From Ancistrus triradiatus (taxonomy: Eukaryota > Chordata > Actinopteri > Siluriformes > Loricariidae): DNA of 64,000 bases. The position numbers and the translations under genes are program-made. A model generated the notes under the pieces. It saw nothing but the letters and a program-made list of their open reading frames with translations. It searched no databases and was not told the DNA's origin. Below are positions 56,801 through 64,000 of this stretch, in pieces; the stretch's first letter is position 1, and each line of letters starts with the position of its first letter. The stretch lies in NCBI GenBank assembly GCA_025084515.1, contig JAJAGP010000763.1, positions 124,001-188,000 of the forward strand, in the 5' to 3' direction.

Positions 56801-57751
56801 TGGACTGGATGTTGGAAAAACAAAAAATAATGAAAATCCAGATAGTACCGGCAGATTAAAGGGGTCATTTTAATGGCATCTGCAGGTATAGAGCAGTACT
56901 TTAATCATAAACATGTACAGTGGTTCCTCAGTTCTCGTTATTTGGTTCCAGAAGGACTGTCGAGAACCAAAAACGATGAGTACCGAGCAAAACGTTCCCA
57001 TAAGGAATAACGTAAACTGAATGAATGGGTTCCAGACCCCAGAAAATCCCCCTGTATGAGGCATTATCAGCATTAATGGAGCTGTGCTGTACAGGAGCTC
57101 CTGGTTTATGATGGGCATACGTTCAACAAATCCATCAGGAGTTACATGGATCCTGACCTGAGGAGCTTAACGAGAGTTTGGTAGAGCGTCTATACTGTAT
57201 CACTGCAGAGTGTATGATAAGTAATGATAAGTACGTTAACGTTTAAACACTGACATTAACCTACAGTCGGCCGAAATAATTAACACAACGCTTATTTTAT
57301 AATAAAGTGCTGAAACATCTTGTAATTTAGTGAGTAATGGTGCACTTAGTAACTTTATGTACACCTCGTGTCGCCTCCTCCTACGCTCACTGTCCGTTGA
57401 ACATGTTTAAGTTGACATGCCCAACTGCAGCTTGACTGATGTGGCTTTCACTCTCTCACACCGGCCATCTCCAAGGCACGTGGGCACCTGGACGAGGGCG
57501 CCGTGCCAGAGAACACGTGGGCCCTGTACCTACTGGGAGCTCAGAGGAGTCAGCGTTTGAAGATGACAGAGGAGAGCTCCAGTTTCTCTTCTGAGTTGGC
57601 TGAGGAAACCGAGTTCCACTCTACTTTTCTGCACATGCTCAGAGACACCATGAGCCCAGAGGGGCAGCCCAGAGCCGAGCGTGCCCACCACCTCTTCGTC
57701 GACACTGTGCAGAGGCTGCTGTGCTCCACTCGGGTGCTCACCTTCTCCTGA
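40564..57751 (+). CDS. dnai7: dnai7 (casc1), axonemal dynein intermediate chain 7 (gene span, 15 exons)
   Basis: Exons: 40564-40566, 41633-41708, 43290-43381, 44004-44108, 44614-44751, 44848-44982, 45085-45188, 45573-45870, 47139-47250, 47527-47699, 47820-47997, 51237-51451, 53208-53366, 55748-55861, 57476-57751. The sum is 2,178 nt (725 residues plus stop), close to human DNAI7/CASC1 at about 716. Every junction keeps frame. DNAI7 is a ciliary protein linked to axonemal dynein assembly or function. The N-terminus (about residues 1-85) is a Lys/Glu-rich coiled coil; then come WDRYMNCDGSPNP and NTFISLWKEDP (about 93-125), a middle region with RFLHTRYDHLSHLSY, and a C-terminal part with VARWDPIGQHWRTD (about 465-478). 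The only non-GT donor is GCAAGT after exon 12. Gene identity is secure; exon 1 is the weak point. Confidence 0.9.
40972..41470. mobile_element. Tc1-like non-autonomous element F1 in dnai7 intron 1
   Basis: Left end ACACTCACTATATGGACAGTAGTATTGGG and right end CCCAATACTTTCGTCCATATGATG form inverted repeats. The inner sequence has no open frame. Confidence 0.65.
41633..41708 (+). CDS. dnai7: dnai7 exon 2 (start of coiled coil)
   Basis: 76 nt reading KGKKVSKTEKEKLQREEEER then KCKVE; donor GTATGA, phase 1. The acceptor (CTGCCAATAAG) has a weak pyrimidine tract, so the 5' edge is less certain than the 3' edge. Confidence 0.75.
42112..42205 (+). repeat. tRNA-derived SINE head
   Basis: A box in AGTGGCGCAGTGGTTAGTG and a B-box-like CAGTTTGATCCCAACC, the order of a tRNA-derived pol III promoter, in dnai7 intron 2. 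Confidence 0.55.
42880..43192. mobile_element. Tc1-like non-autonomous fragment F2
   Basis: Right part resembles element F1's family: AATGAGATGTCCACATTCTTTTGACCATCTAAG at its right end, and AACTCCATGTTAATGCCAGTG inside. Left end missing. Confidence 0.5.
43290..43381 (+). CDS. dnai7: dnai7 exon 3 (coiled coil)
   Basis: 92 nt, acceptor TGTGGCAG, donor GTAAGA. Reads E-EALLAAAQAEQERSEREQ then KIEEERLKLELK, a continuous charged helix. Confidence 0.9.
43382..44003. other. dnai7 intron 3
   Basis: 622 bp, no repeat recognised. Acceptor TTTGTAATAG. Confidence 0.6.
44004..44108 (+). CDS. dnai7: dnai7 exon 4
   Basis: 105 nt, phase 0 both sides, donor GTACTA. Reads DREREEAELNELQSILEE-like helix (here DRERREAELNELQSILEEN) and ends NTWEDSSREKAK. 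Confidence 0.93.
44614..44751 (+). CDS. dnai7: dnai7 exon 5
   Basis: 138 nt, acceptor CCCTCTTTAG, donor GTGAGT. Reads WDRYMNCDGSPNPIVQPEIN, TFISLWKEDPEV and ends QQCALALR. The WDRYM...GSP and NTFISLW blocks are the ones I recognise from DNAI7/CASC1. Confidence 0.96.
44848..44982 (+). CDS. dnai7: dnai7 exon 6
   Basis: 135 nt, acceptor CCCTGTTCAG, donor GTACAT. Reads LTEELELLLSGEKQPSVVQM and continues as a helix ending ATDEILK. Confidence 0.95.
45085..45188 (+). CDS. dnai7: dnai7 exon 7
   Basis: 104 nt, acceptor TCTGTTTCAG, donor GTTGGT (weaker), phase 2. Reads CSKSAFDIETSNMQMIVQDD and ends MWANLNKNP-R across the junction. Confidence 0.93.
45573..45870 (+). CDS. dnai7: dnai7 exon 8
   Basis: 298 nt, the largest exon; acceptor TTTTTACTGTAG, donor GTAAGG. 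Contains FKGYTFKEVGLGFELPKDLA, VRFLHTRYDHLSHLSY and an acidic, probably disordered end (EEMEDDLQSIQSEGKK). The reading frame stays open upstream and downstream of the splice sites, so the exon edges rest on splice consensus and phase. Confidence 0.94.
45955..46110. repeat. repeat-like segment in dnai7 intron 8
   Basis: GGATGCCCTTCTGAGCTTGG and GAATGTGGGAGGAAACCTGGG are common teleost repeat words. SINE-tail-like; family not resolved. Confidence 0.4.
46732..46988. mobile_element. miniature Tc1 family A element (A5), internal deletion
   Basis: TA-flanked, 257 bp, with CAGTGGTGCTTGAAAG and CTTTCAAGCACCACTG at the ends. It keeps most of the left repeat and only ~65 bp of the right; all transposase is lost. 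In dnai7 intron 8. Confidence 0.9.
47139..47250 (+). CDS. dnai7: dnai7 exon 9
   Basis: 112 nt, acceptor TGTTTTAG, donor GTTGGA, phase 1. Reads SAISLLSAKGERRSSPLRHG and ends IITTFGEGT. Low-complexity, weakly conserved linker. Confidence 0.85.
47527..47699 (+). CDS. dnai7: dnai7 exon 10
   Basis: 173 nt, acceptor ACTCACCAG, donor GTGAAT. An acidic start (DEADEADSTPAVAEP), then VHIVDLQQYTPLGGVFYFDL and a Pro-rich end with SWDMRE. The VFYFDLFHLPPQ block is recognisable in DNAI7. Confidence 0.93.
47765..47814. repeat. (TG)n directly upstream of the dnai7 exon 11 acceptor
   Basis: About 25 TG units with one TC, followed by CACAG and the exon at 47820. It takes the place of the usual polypyrimidine tract. 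Confidence 0.95.
47820..47997 (+). CDS. dnai7: dnai7 exon 11
   Basis: 178 nt, acceptor GTGTGCACAG behind a (TG)n tract, donor GTAATT, phase 1. Reads ILDTGLQVFTYPPEQSQ, a Ser-rich stretch, then VVLPDSVIFLEEPQVARWDP. Confidence 0.94.
48191..49803 (+). mobile_element. Tc1-like transposon, family A, copy A6 (both ends)
   Basis: TA-flanked; CAGTGGTTCTTGAAAGTTTT left, CAAACTTTCAAGCACCACTG right; about 200-bp inverted repeats; 1,613 bp. Transposase on the plus strand from about 48566: EISEELRKRVVDAHQAGKGY, then frameshifts; later PKHTSRSTKEWL-like and EWPSL-like remnants. In dnai7 intron 11. Confidence 0.92.
49834..50679 (+). mobile_element. Tc1/mariner-like transposon, family C, copy C3 (internally deleted)
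   Basis: Left end CACTGAAAAAGAAACACCCA, right end TTTTTTTTGTCTCTGAGCAT (imperfect inverted repeats). Transposase end on the plus strand: QQDNARPHTARVSQEWL (second D), PDLSPAEHLWDQLG (E), SVEDLQAQLW. The first third of the transposase is missing. Confidence 0.78.
50681..51189. mobile_element. Tc1-like non-autonomous element D1
   Basis: Left end GGGGGCCAAAAGTCTGAGACCACTAGTGAAAAT, right end TTCACTAGTAGCCTAAGACTTTCACCCTCCACTG: imperfect inverted repeats. Inside, ATCTAACCTAAACCCCATCCAGC is a relic of an SPNLNPIQ-type DDE motif. Directly abuts C3 and lies 47 bp before dnai7 exon 12. Confidence 0.72.
51237..51451 (+). CDS. dnai7: dnai7 exon 12, followed by a GC donor
   Basis: 215 nt, acceptor TTAATGTAG, first two bases complete G of DPIG-QHWRTD. 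Continues ITEIAYDGEVRSISFKMDSF and ends ALTEVNITVK. The donor is AAG|GCAAGT, the standard GC-AG consensus; no in-frame GT donor nearby preserves phase. Confidence 0.93.
51514..52330. mobile_element. pogo-like MITE, copy E2
   Basis: GGTTCCTCAGTTCTTGCC at the left and GAAAACTGAGGAACTGCTG at the right; shares CCAGACCCCCAGAAAATCCC and ATGGAGCTGT blocks with E1 and E3. Terminal bases eroded. In dnai7 intron 12. Confidence 0.68.
52680..53135 (+). mobile_element. Tc1-like transposase fossil, family G
   Basis: GGTCTGATAAGTCCCGTTG (the WSDKSR motif, first D) followed by CATCACGTGGAGGGTTGGGT, CACCAGGATGCACTGTGGGA and GATGCTCTGGGCAAAGTTCTG, the order seen in a Tc1-like transposase core from memory. Frame broken, no ends found. 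Confidence 0.55.
53208..53366 (+). CDS. dnai7: dnai7 exon 13
   Basis: 159 nt, phase 0 both sides, acceptor ATGTTCTAG, donor GTAACC. Reads GNQCMLQMDQAPALAGILGK, WMSLPTLQKAMKHAGVNVFV and ends KYVMAIDK. Confidence 0.94.
53913..55513 (+). mobile_element. Tc1-like transposon, family B, copy B4 (both ends)
   Basis: TA-flanked, CAGTGGGGCAAAAAAGTATT left and TTTTTACCCCACTG right, 1,601 bp, the best family B copy here. Transposase starts ATGGCCAAGACCAAAGAGCT at 54281 (plus strand) with a DLHQAGKSESTIGKQVGVNK helix-turn-helix; frameshifts follow. In dnai7 intron 13. Confidence 0.92.
55748..55861 (+). CDS. dnai7: dnai7 exon 14
   Basis: 114 nt, phase 0 both sides, acceptor TCATTTTAG, donor GTACAC. Reads DPLIEHVVYEQMALMSSAFA, FSWSKWNTQCGPDHLILQ. 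Confidence 0.94.
56042..56200 (-). repeat. tRNA-derived SINE, copy in dnai7 intron 14
   Basis: CTATCCAGAGAGACTTACAG, CAGAGGTGGGATTTGAACCC (reversed B box) and CTGGTCCAAAGTCCAATAC match the SINE copies at 1668 and 1857. Confidence 0.65.
56440..56600 (-). repeat. diverged LINE 3'-end fragment, copy S6
   Basis: AGCATTTTCTCAAAGCAGCC, CCAAACTGAGCAAGC and GCAAGGAAAATGTGAGG align loosely with the reversed S1 end. More diverged than the others. Confidence 0.4.
56918..57350. mobile_element. pogo-like MITE, copy E3 (right end lost)
   Basis: TA then CAGTGGTTCCTCAGTTCTCG; shares CGATGAGTACCGAGCAAAACG and CCAGACCCCAGAAAATCCCC with E2. Its right end fades out about 120 bp before the last dnai7 exon. Confidence 0.68.
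57476..57751 (+). CDS. dnai7: dnai7 exon 15 (C-terminus)
   Basis: 276 nt to TGA at 57749-57751. The frame is closed by a stop at 57437, so the acceptor must lie after it; GGCCATCTCCAAG behind a CT-rich stretch fits and keeps phase 0. Reads ARGHLDEGAVPENTWALYLL, GAQRSQRLKMTEE and ends LLCSTRVLTFS. Confidence 0.9.
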   Translation, partial: ARGHLDEGAVPENTWALYLLGAQRSQRLKMTEESSSFSSELAEETEFHSTFLHMLRDTMSPEGQPRAERAHHLFVDTVQRLLCSTRVLTFS

Positions 57752-58016
57752 TGTGATTTCCACTAGATCTTAGTGTTACATGGTTACAGAACAGCCTGGT
57801 AATACAATAACCCAAGGGTTTATCAATAAGCTTGGAGACCCACAGGGAAATGCATTATGCCTTACTGACTGATGTCTTTCAGGAGCGATGTACTGCGTGT
57901 ACAGATACTCACCCTCAGCATACGCAAACACCCTGGTCATAGTGTTGGTATTCTTTGGTTACTGGTGTTTAAAGCATACTGTAGGGTTTTCTTCAAAACT
58001 ACAACTAGCATTAAAA

Positions 58017-58022
58017 AATAAA
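58017..58022 (+). terminator. dnai7 polyadenylation signal candidate
   Basis: AATAAA 266 nt after the stop. A second AATAAA lies at 58150-58155. Confidence 0.5.
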
Positions 58023-58429
58023 GAAATGCACATTACTTCGTCATCCTGGCTGCATGTGACTTTTGCCATGTGTGATATTTCCAAATCACCAACTTAATGT
58101 AATTACTACCATCACCCATACCTCCTCAATTTTTGTAAAAATGACAAAAAATAAAACCTTAAAAAATTGATACAAGATATATTTTAATAGGAGGATGGAA
58201 ATGTAGAGGGTAGAATTTAAACAGCTTGTAAAACTGGCTTTTTGGGGCGTATCACGGCAGCACAGGGTGCAAGGGGGAAACCAACCCTGGACACGATGCC
58301 AGTCCTTCTCAGGTCATGTGAACACACCTTTGCTTTAATACTTCCCCCACAATGTCATTAAAATGTGGTAATTATACTTTACAATATTTACAGAGATCAT
58401 TTAGAAAGCATATGGTTATGGCTGACCAG

Positions 58430-58735
58430 TAAAGTGATCATACACTACCATCCCTCTCCTAGGCACACCTCCAGCTTTCCAGTGTCCTTTATCAGTTTTA
58501 CTTACCATATAGAAGCCCTGTGGTTCTACAGTTACAGACTGAAGTTCATCTGTTTCTTTCCATGCTTTGTTCGTCCCCTTTACTCTGTTCTCTAATGGTC
58601 AGGACCCCCACAGATCAGGTACTGTTTGGGTGGTGGAGCACTCTCAGCATGCAGGTGTGTTAGTGTGTTGTGCTGGTAAGATTGGATCAGGTGCTGCTGG
58701 AGTTTTTAAACACCATATTCACTCACTGTGCTCTC
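58430..58735. repeat. palindromic MITE-like element, copy M4, cut by Tc1 A7
   Basis: Contains ATATAGAAGCCCTGTGG, GGTGGTGGAGCACTCTCAGC, GTGTGTTAGTGTGTTGTGCTGG; left half only. The Tc1 element at 58738 begins at the palindrome centre and the right half is not found beyond it. Confidence 0.65.
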
Positions 58736-58737
58736 TA

Positions 58738-59813
58738 CAGTGGTGCTTGAAAGTTTGTGAACCCTTTAAATGTTCTATATTTCTGCATAAATATGACCTA
58801 AAACATCATCAGATTTCACACAAGTCCTAAAAGTAGATAAAGAGAACCCAGTTACACAAATGAGACAAAAATATTATACTTGGTCATTTATTTATTGAGG
58901 AAGATGATCCAATATTACATATTAGTGAGTGGCAAAAGTATGTGACCCTTTGCTTTCAGTATCTGGTGTGACCCCCCTGTGCAGCAATAACTGTAACTAA
59001 ATGTTTCCTGTAGCTGTTGATCAGTCCTGCACACGGCTTGGAGGAATTTTAAAATTTTATCCCATTCCTCCGTACAGAACAGCTCTTCAGCTCTGGGATG
59101 TTGGTGGGTTTCCTCAACATTAGCTGCTCACTTCAGGTCCTTCCACAACATTTCCACTGGATTAAGGTCAGGACTTTGACTTGGCCATTCCAAAACATGA
59201 ACTTTATTCTTCTGTAACCATTCTTTGGTAGAACGGCTTGTGTGCTTAGGGTCGCTGTCTTGCTGCATGACCCACCTTCTCTTGAGATTCAGTTCATGGA
59301 CAGATGTCCTGACATTTTCCTTTAGAATTCTCTGATATCATTCAGAATTCATTGTTCCATCAATGATGGCAAGCTGTCCTGGTCCAGATGCAGCAAAAAC
59401 AGGCCCAAACCATGATACTACCCACCACCATGTTCCACAGATGGGGATAAGGTTCTTATGCTGGAATGCAGTGTTTTCCTTTCTCCAAACATAACGATTT
59501 TCTTTTAAACCAAAAAGTTCTGTTTTGGTCTCATCCATCCACAAAACATTCTTCCAAATGGCCTTCTGGCTCGTCCACGTGATCTTTAGCAAACTGCAGA
59601 CGAGCAGCAATGTTCTTTTTGGAGAGCAGTGGCTTTCTCCTTGCAACCCTGCCATCCACAACATTGTTGTTCAGTGTTTTTTGTGCATTTTGTGTTTACT
59701 TGTGTTGTCTGTGACTAATATTTAAATTGGGTTGATGTTCTGAAACACTTAAGTGTGACAAACATGCAAAAAACAGGAAATCTGGAAGGGGCAAACACTT
59801 TTTCACACCACTG
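58738..59813 (-). mobile_element. chimeric Tc1-like element A7
   Basis: Left: TA, CAGTGGTGCTTGAAAGTTTG and family A sequence with minus-strand transposase (WMDETKTELFG, YVWRKENTAFQHKNLIP) down to about 59670. Right: from about 59672 the sequence switches to another family's end (GCAAACACTTTTTCACACCACTG then TA). The outer CAGTGG/CCACTG bases still pair. Confidence 0.75.
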
Positions 59814-60120
59814 TATTAGGCAGAATCAATTCTTGAGAATTAACTAGGCAACACAATGTCTAAGACTGAATATTTTTGACAATATAACGGGTTACATTTG
59901 TATGTATGCTAAAGATTGTTCTGCCTTTCCACTGATGAACAGATAAGGGTGATTAAGAGTTTGTTCCAAACGGATCGGCTACAGCCAGTGATAACACCTA
60001 CAAACAGCACCTATACTAAGGCTAGACCTGATCAAATGAACAGACGACTTAATGCAGAGAGTCAGTGCCAACACACCTGAGCAAGTCGGAGCAAGCTGTG
60101 ACTGTAAAAGCAGCAGTTAC

Positions 60121-60126
60121 TTTATT
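60121..60126 (-). terminator. irag2 polyadenylation signal candidate
   Basis: AATAAA on the minus strand about 650 nt after the irag2 stop codon. Confidence 0.35.
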
Positions 60127-60774
60127 GTGATGGTTGCCCTCCCCTCCACTTCAGAATATAGAAAAGTGTATGGACACAACAGTGCACACCAAAGGAAGAA
60201 CCTAATGGAAAAAACACACTTCAAAAAAACAGACTAATAGAGACAAAACTACTAGGTATTCATATTCCTTCTCTCAGTATAAAGAAAAAACCTTAAAATA
60301 ATAAATTATGGTTTAAACTTTTTTAAAAATGCCATTTCATTACACATCCAACTGTGAATAAAACAATAAGCCCTTCACCATGCAGAAGTTTTTTAAATGC
60401 AGACGTCCATGTACAAAAAGAAAATCACCTCTTTGCGTCCATGAACGGTTACCCTAACCCAAGGTCTCAGCACAGGGAGACCAATTCCAATCTCCTTCTG
60501 GGTCAGAAGTAGAATTTCTCATAAAACAGCTGGCTGGTGCATCAGAGACATTCATACAGTAGCAAGATTGTCCATAAAAAGTAACGCAACCACTTGTGAA
60601 CCAGGATATTGTCGGCAATCGAGCGTCTTGAGGAGCCCACATGCATCACAAGGTCCAACAGGAAAAAATAAAGTCCACAGAGAGCTGAAAAAGCACTTCA
60701 TCTTCGTGACCACGTGACTGCAGGGCTGCAGCCTCCAGTCCATTTGGGGCGCTGGTTCCGAGGCATTGGTCAAT
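60127..60774 (-). other. irag2: presumed irag2 3' untranslated region
   Basis: Between the irag2 stop and the candidate signal; no repeats or other genes seen. Confidence 0.45.
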
Positions 60775-61045
60775 TCAAACAGGAGGACGGCCATTGTGCC
60801 GGAGCCCCGTGAAGGGCCACAGAATCTGCTGGATGGTCATCCAGGAGTCGCCGGTACCCACGGGGGCTGCATTCACAGCCGGCTGCAACAGCAGCTTGCT
60901 CAGCAGAGCCAGGAAGCCAGCCAGCACCAACAGAATAGCCAGCCAGGAGCAGGGATTGGGGTTCGAAGGCTCGGCTGGCAGCGTTTTCTGCGTTTTCCCT
61001 GGCACAGGTGTACCCGCTTCTGTTGTAGGACCTGGATTGTTGGTA
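60775..61045 (-). CDS. irag2: irag2 (lrmp/jaw1) last coding exon, tail anchor and KASH-like end
   Basis: 271 nt, acceptor TTTTATTTGTCAG at 61058-61046; the first base completes a codon. Ninety codons with stop TGA at 60777-60775. The peptide has a Pro/Thr-rich lead (TNNPGPTTEAGTPVPGKT), one hydrophobic segment (SWLAILLVLAGFLALLSKLL), a lumenal region and the end ILWPFTGLRHNGRPPV. IRAG2/LRMP is a tail-anchored protein of the ER and outer nuclear envelope with a KASH-like C-terminus; in zebrafish lrmp is futile cycle, needed for pronuclear attachment. Placement next to dnai7 matches the human LRMP-CASC1 pair. The paralog irag1 has a similar end, so synteny decides the name. Upstream exons are outside the window or not recognised. 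Confidence 0.8.
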
Positions 61046-61887
61046 CTGACAAATAAAAGCAGCAGTGAGTACAGTGATGTCAAACCAAACACCATAATGA
61101 TCTCCGAGCACGGAACAGGGATGGTAACAGGACATCTCAGACAGCTCAAAGCACAACGAATGAGCAGAGCAGTGACAGATGATGGCTTACACTGATCTAG
61201 TCCAGAATTATCAGAGAGATGTTGTTTGATATACAATATTTTATAGAACCAAACGTGACCGAGCGCTCCTCTGTCAAGACTGTAGCACTATGACAAATTA
61301 TTACCTACATACCCCTGCAGTTTAACCACTAAAACAATTATCCAGTCTATATTTTAGTCATGTGACATGCCCAGTATGCAAGAACATAGCCCAAGAACAA
61401 TACTACATTTACCCCTTATTTAGAAAGCAGAGTCTATCTATATTTATCTAACTTCTTACACAATACACCTATAATACATTATGAAATCTATCTATTAAAG
61501 TCTAAATCTATTATTCTAAAATCTACTTCTAGTATGTCTAACCTCTAATAAAATACACCTTGCTTCCTCATATCCTCTGCAGCACTTAATCGTAGCAAAC
61601 ATGTTATCTACATGTATGGCATACAAAAGACTAATTCAGAGACGCTTCCAGAAACGTCTTTATCAACCAGAACGTTCATTCATGCTACATCCTGAACTGC
61701 CTACAACGGTACTAGAATGTCAAACAAGGGCAATGCCAACGATAGTTTTGGTTTACACTGTCCAGTACACACTAAAACACAGTTTGCTGTTTGCCCATGT
61801 TATTATTAGCCAAGTTAAGCACTGTTCCAGTGTTCCATGAGTCTGCTGTCTCTGCCGATTTGCATCATTACATCATGATGCACGTAC
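61046..61887. other. irag2 intron, nothing recognised
   Basis: No exon with matching phase and splice sites was seen on the minus strand. Confidence 0.4.
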
Positions 61888-62250
61888 TGGCCACTTTATT
61901 AGGTGCATCTGTTCAACTGCTCATTAACACCAATATCTAACCAGACGATCCCATGGCAGAAGCTCAGAGCATTTAGGTATATAGACATTGGCATCTTTGG
62001 GATTTACGGAGATCGGTCTGAAAAGTGAAAACATCCAGCAGTTCTAAGGGCAAAAATGCCTCGCTGATGCCAGAGGAGCATGGGCAAACTTATTCAAGCT
62101 GATTGAAAGACAACAGCAACTCAATTAACCACTCTTTACAATAGAGGTCTGCAGAAGGGTCGCCTCTGAAAGGACAACTCGTCAAACCTTGAAGCAGATG
62201 GGCTACAGCAGCAGAAGACCACACTGGGACAGGCAACTGAGGCTACAATT
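61888..62250 (+). mobile_element. Tc1-like transposon fragment (family I), interrupted by a LINE
   Basis: Left end TACTGGCCACTTTATTAGGTGCATCTGTTCAACTGCTC is the terminal part of a Tc1-like family; then a relic with ATGCCTCGCTGATGCCAGAG and LKQMGYSSRRPHWD of the transposase DNA-binding region. It is internally deleted and stops where LINE sequence begins. Confidence 0.72.
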
Positions 62251-64000
62251 CACGTCAGCTCCGGGGACATGTCTCTGTACAAAGTCTTATAAAGTAAGGA
62301 AAGCAGAGAAGGCAGCTAAGAGGCGGTATAAGGACAAAGTCGAGGCTCACCTGTGTGGCGGCGACAGCAGACGGGTGTGGCAGGGACTCCGGACTATTAC
62401 TGACTTCCAGAAAAATACACACATCTCAACGCTTGCGGATCAATCACTGGTAGGAGATTTAAACACCTTCTACGCACGTTTTGAACTCAATAGTGCAAGC
62501 GCTAATACCGTTAGCATCGCTAGCACCGCGATTAACACTTGCACTGCTGTAACGTGCGACTTCAGCAGTGAGGACTGTCCAATCATCATCATCATCATCA
62601 TCTCAGAGCACGACGTGAGGAAGGCTCTGTCACGAGTAAACAGCAGGAAAGCAGCTGGCCCAGATGGCATTCCTGGGAGGGTGTTAAAATCATGTGCCAA
62701 CCAGCTATCTGCTGTATTTACCACCATTTTCAACCTCTCCCTGGCTTACTCTGTCGTCCCTAGATGTCTCAAGACATCTACCATCATCCCTGTACCGAAG
62801 AAGACCAACCCTGCTTGCCTTAATGACTACCGCCCTGTAGTTTGACCTCTGTTGTAACGAAGTGTTTTGAGAAACTCAAAGACTTCATTTGCTCATCCCT
62901 GTCTGACAGACCACAAGTGGTGAAGTTGGGGAAATTTACATCTGGATCCTTAACCCTTAATACCGGTGCCCCACAAGGCTGTGTCTTAAGCCCTCTGCTG
63001 TACTCTCTAAACACCTATGACTGCACAGCTAACCACAGCTCCAACACCATTGTGAAATTTGCCGACGACACAGTGGTGGTGGGCCTGATCTCTAACAATC
63101 ATGAGGGGGCCTACCTGGATGAGGTGGAAAAGCTGACATCATGGTGTAATGATAAACTGGAGATGAATGTCTCCAAGACAAACGAGATGATTGTGGACTT
63201 CAGGAGGGAGAAACAGCGCATTCATTACACACCACTTTTAATCAGCGGAACCAGCAGTGGAGAATGTGAGCAGCCATAGGTACCTTGGAGTCCATATCTC
63301 TGAGGACCTAACTTGGTCCGCACACATCTCCATAACAGTGAAGAAGGCACGGCAGCGCTTGTATCGCCTCAAGCAGCTAAGGAAATTCAAAGTCTTCGTA
63401 GAACTGCAGAAAACCTTTTTCACCGCAACAATAGGATCTGTTCTGTCTGGAAGCATCACTGCCTGGTATGGTAACTGTAGTCTACAGGACAGGAACGCTC
63501 TTCATAGAGTGGTAAGATGTGCAGAGCGCATCATCAGGACCAAACTTCCTGGACTACAAGACATCTACTCCAGGCGGTGCATGTCTTCAGCAAGAAGGAT
63601 CATCAAGGACATTCATCATCCAAACCACAATCTGTTTCAGTGGTTACCCTCTGGAAAAAGACTCCACTCCAAGGCCAGAACTGAGAGGCTTAGGAAGAGC
63701 TTCTTTCCCCAGGCCATTAGATCTTTAAACGGTTAAAACCTTAATTTTAACCAAAACACTCTAATAGCTCTGTTTTTACTTGAACACTACCATTACTTCA
63801 GAATTGCACATTTCTAACTGTAATTTACAAACCACTGTCATATATTTTGTAAATATTGAATTATTCTCTTGTTCATTCTGTTTTTAGACTATTACTTATT
63901 TTTATTTTATTTAAATGTATAGTTACCTGCATCTCCAAGTTACCTGCACAGTCCTAGAGAAGTCTCTTTACATTTCACTGTCCCTTTGTACCAACTACAA
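62251..64000 (+). mobile_element. non-LTR retrotransposon (LINE), internally deleted, runs off the window
   Basis: Reverse-transcriptase and C-terminal parts on the plus strand: RKAAGPDGIPGRVLKSC, STIIPVPKKTNPACLNDYRP (to about 62840), then GAPQGCVLSPLLYSLNTYD, IVKFADDTVVVGLIS (FADD box), YLGVHISEDLTWSAHI and a C-terminal part to 63736. The stretch between the DYRP block and DRPQVVKLGKF, which should hold the catalytic AF-D block, is missing at about 62908-62911. AT-rich 3' UTR follows. Jockey/L2/Rex1-type by motif; exact clade not decided. Confidence 0.88.

Noticed and set aside
62583..62602. Run of isoleucine codons (ATC)n as a possible protein repeat
   Set aside because: A small microsatellite expansion inside LINE coding sequence, not a functional motif.
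1..64000. CRISPR arrays, bacterial operons, tRNA or rRNA genes
   Set aside because: None seen; tandem repeats are microsatellites and tRNA-like boxes belong to SINEs.

Overview
The window is nuclear DNA from a teleost fish. It holds intron-containing genes with GT-AG splicing (and one GC-AG intron), tRNA-derived SINEs, L2-type LINEs and very dense Tc1/mariner remnants. The repeat spectrum (several Tc1-like families with TA target duplications and a long palindromic element) suggests an ostariophysan, perhaps a catfish; that is an inference, not something one gene proves.

Three protein-coding genes are supported. (1) igf1 on the minus strand, 27381 down to 594: four coding exons give a 153-residue IGF-I precursor with a roughly 23 kb second intron full of transposons. 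(2) dnai7 (formerly casc1) on the plus strand, 40564 to 57751: a 15-exon model of 725 codons whose splice phases all agree, driven from an RFX X-box-like promoter motif. (3) irag2 (lrmp/jaw1) on the minus strand: only the last coding exon (61045 to 60775) is recognised, encoding a tail anchor and KASH-like C-terminus. igf1 and dnai7 are head to head about 13 kb apart; dnai7 and irag2 are tail to tail about 3 kb apart.

Layout: 1-3001 igf1 3' end (E-domain exon, SINE pair, exon 3); 3002-25902 igf1 intron 2, with a palindromic element, a Tc1 copy broken by a short LTR retrotransposon, a pogo-like repeat holding LINE reverse-transcriptase sequence, LINE 3' tails and several Tc1 copies; 25903-27381 igf1 exons 2 and 1; 27382-40500 intergenic DNA with more Tc1 copies and a decayed repeat-encoded gene at about 30337-31290; 40501-58160 dnai7 with transposons in most larger introns; 58430-59813 a palindromic element cut by a chimeric Tc1 copy; 60120-61045 irag2 3' end; 61888-64000 a Tc1 fragment interrupted by a non-LTR retrotransposon.

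The three genes have unrelated jobs (endocrine growth factor, ciliary dynein factor, ER/nuclear-envelope anchored protein). No RNA genes, CRISPR arrays or bacterial features were seen. Exon borders come from splice consensus plus reading-frame agreement and protein-family memory; repeat borders are approximate unless a TA target site is stated.
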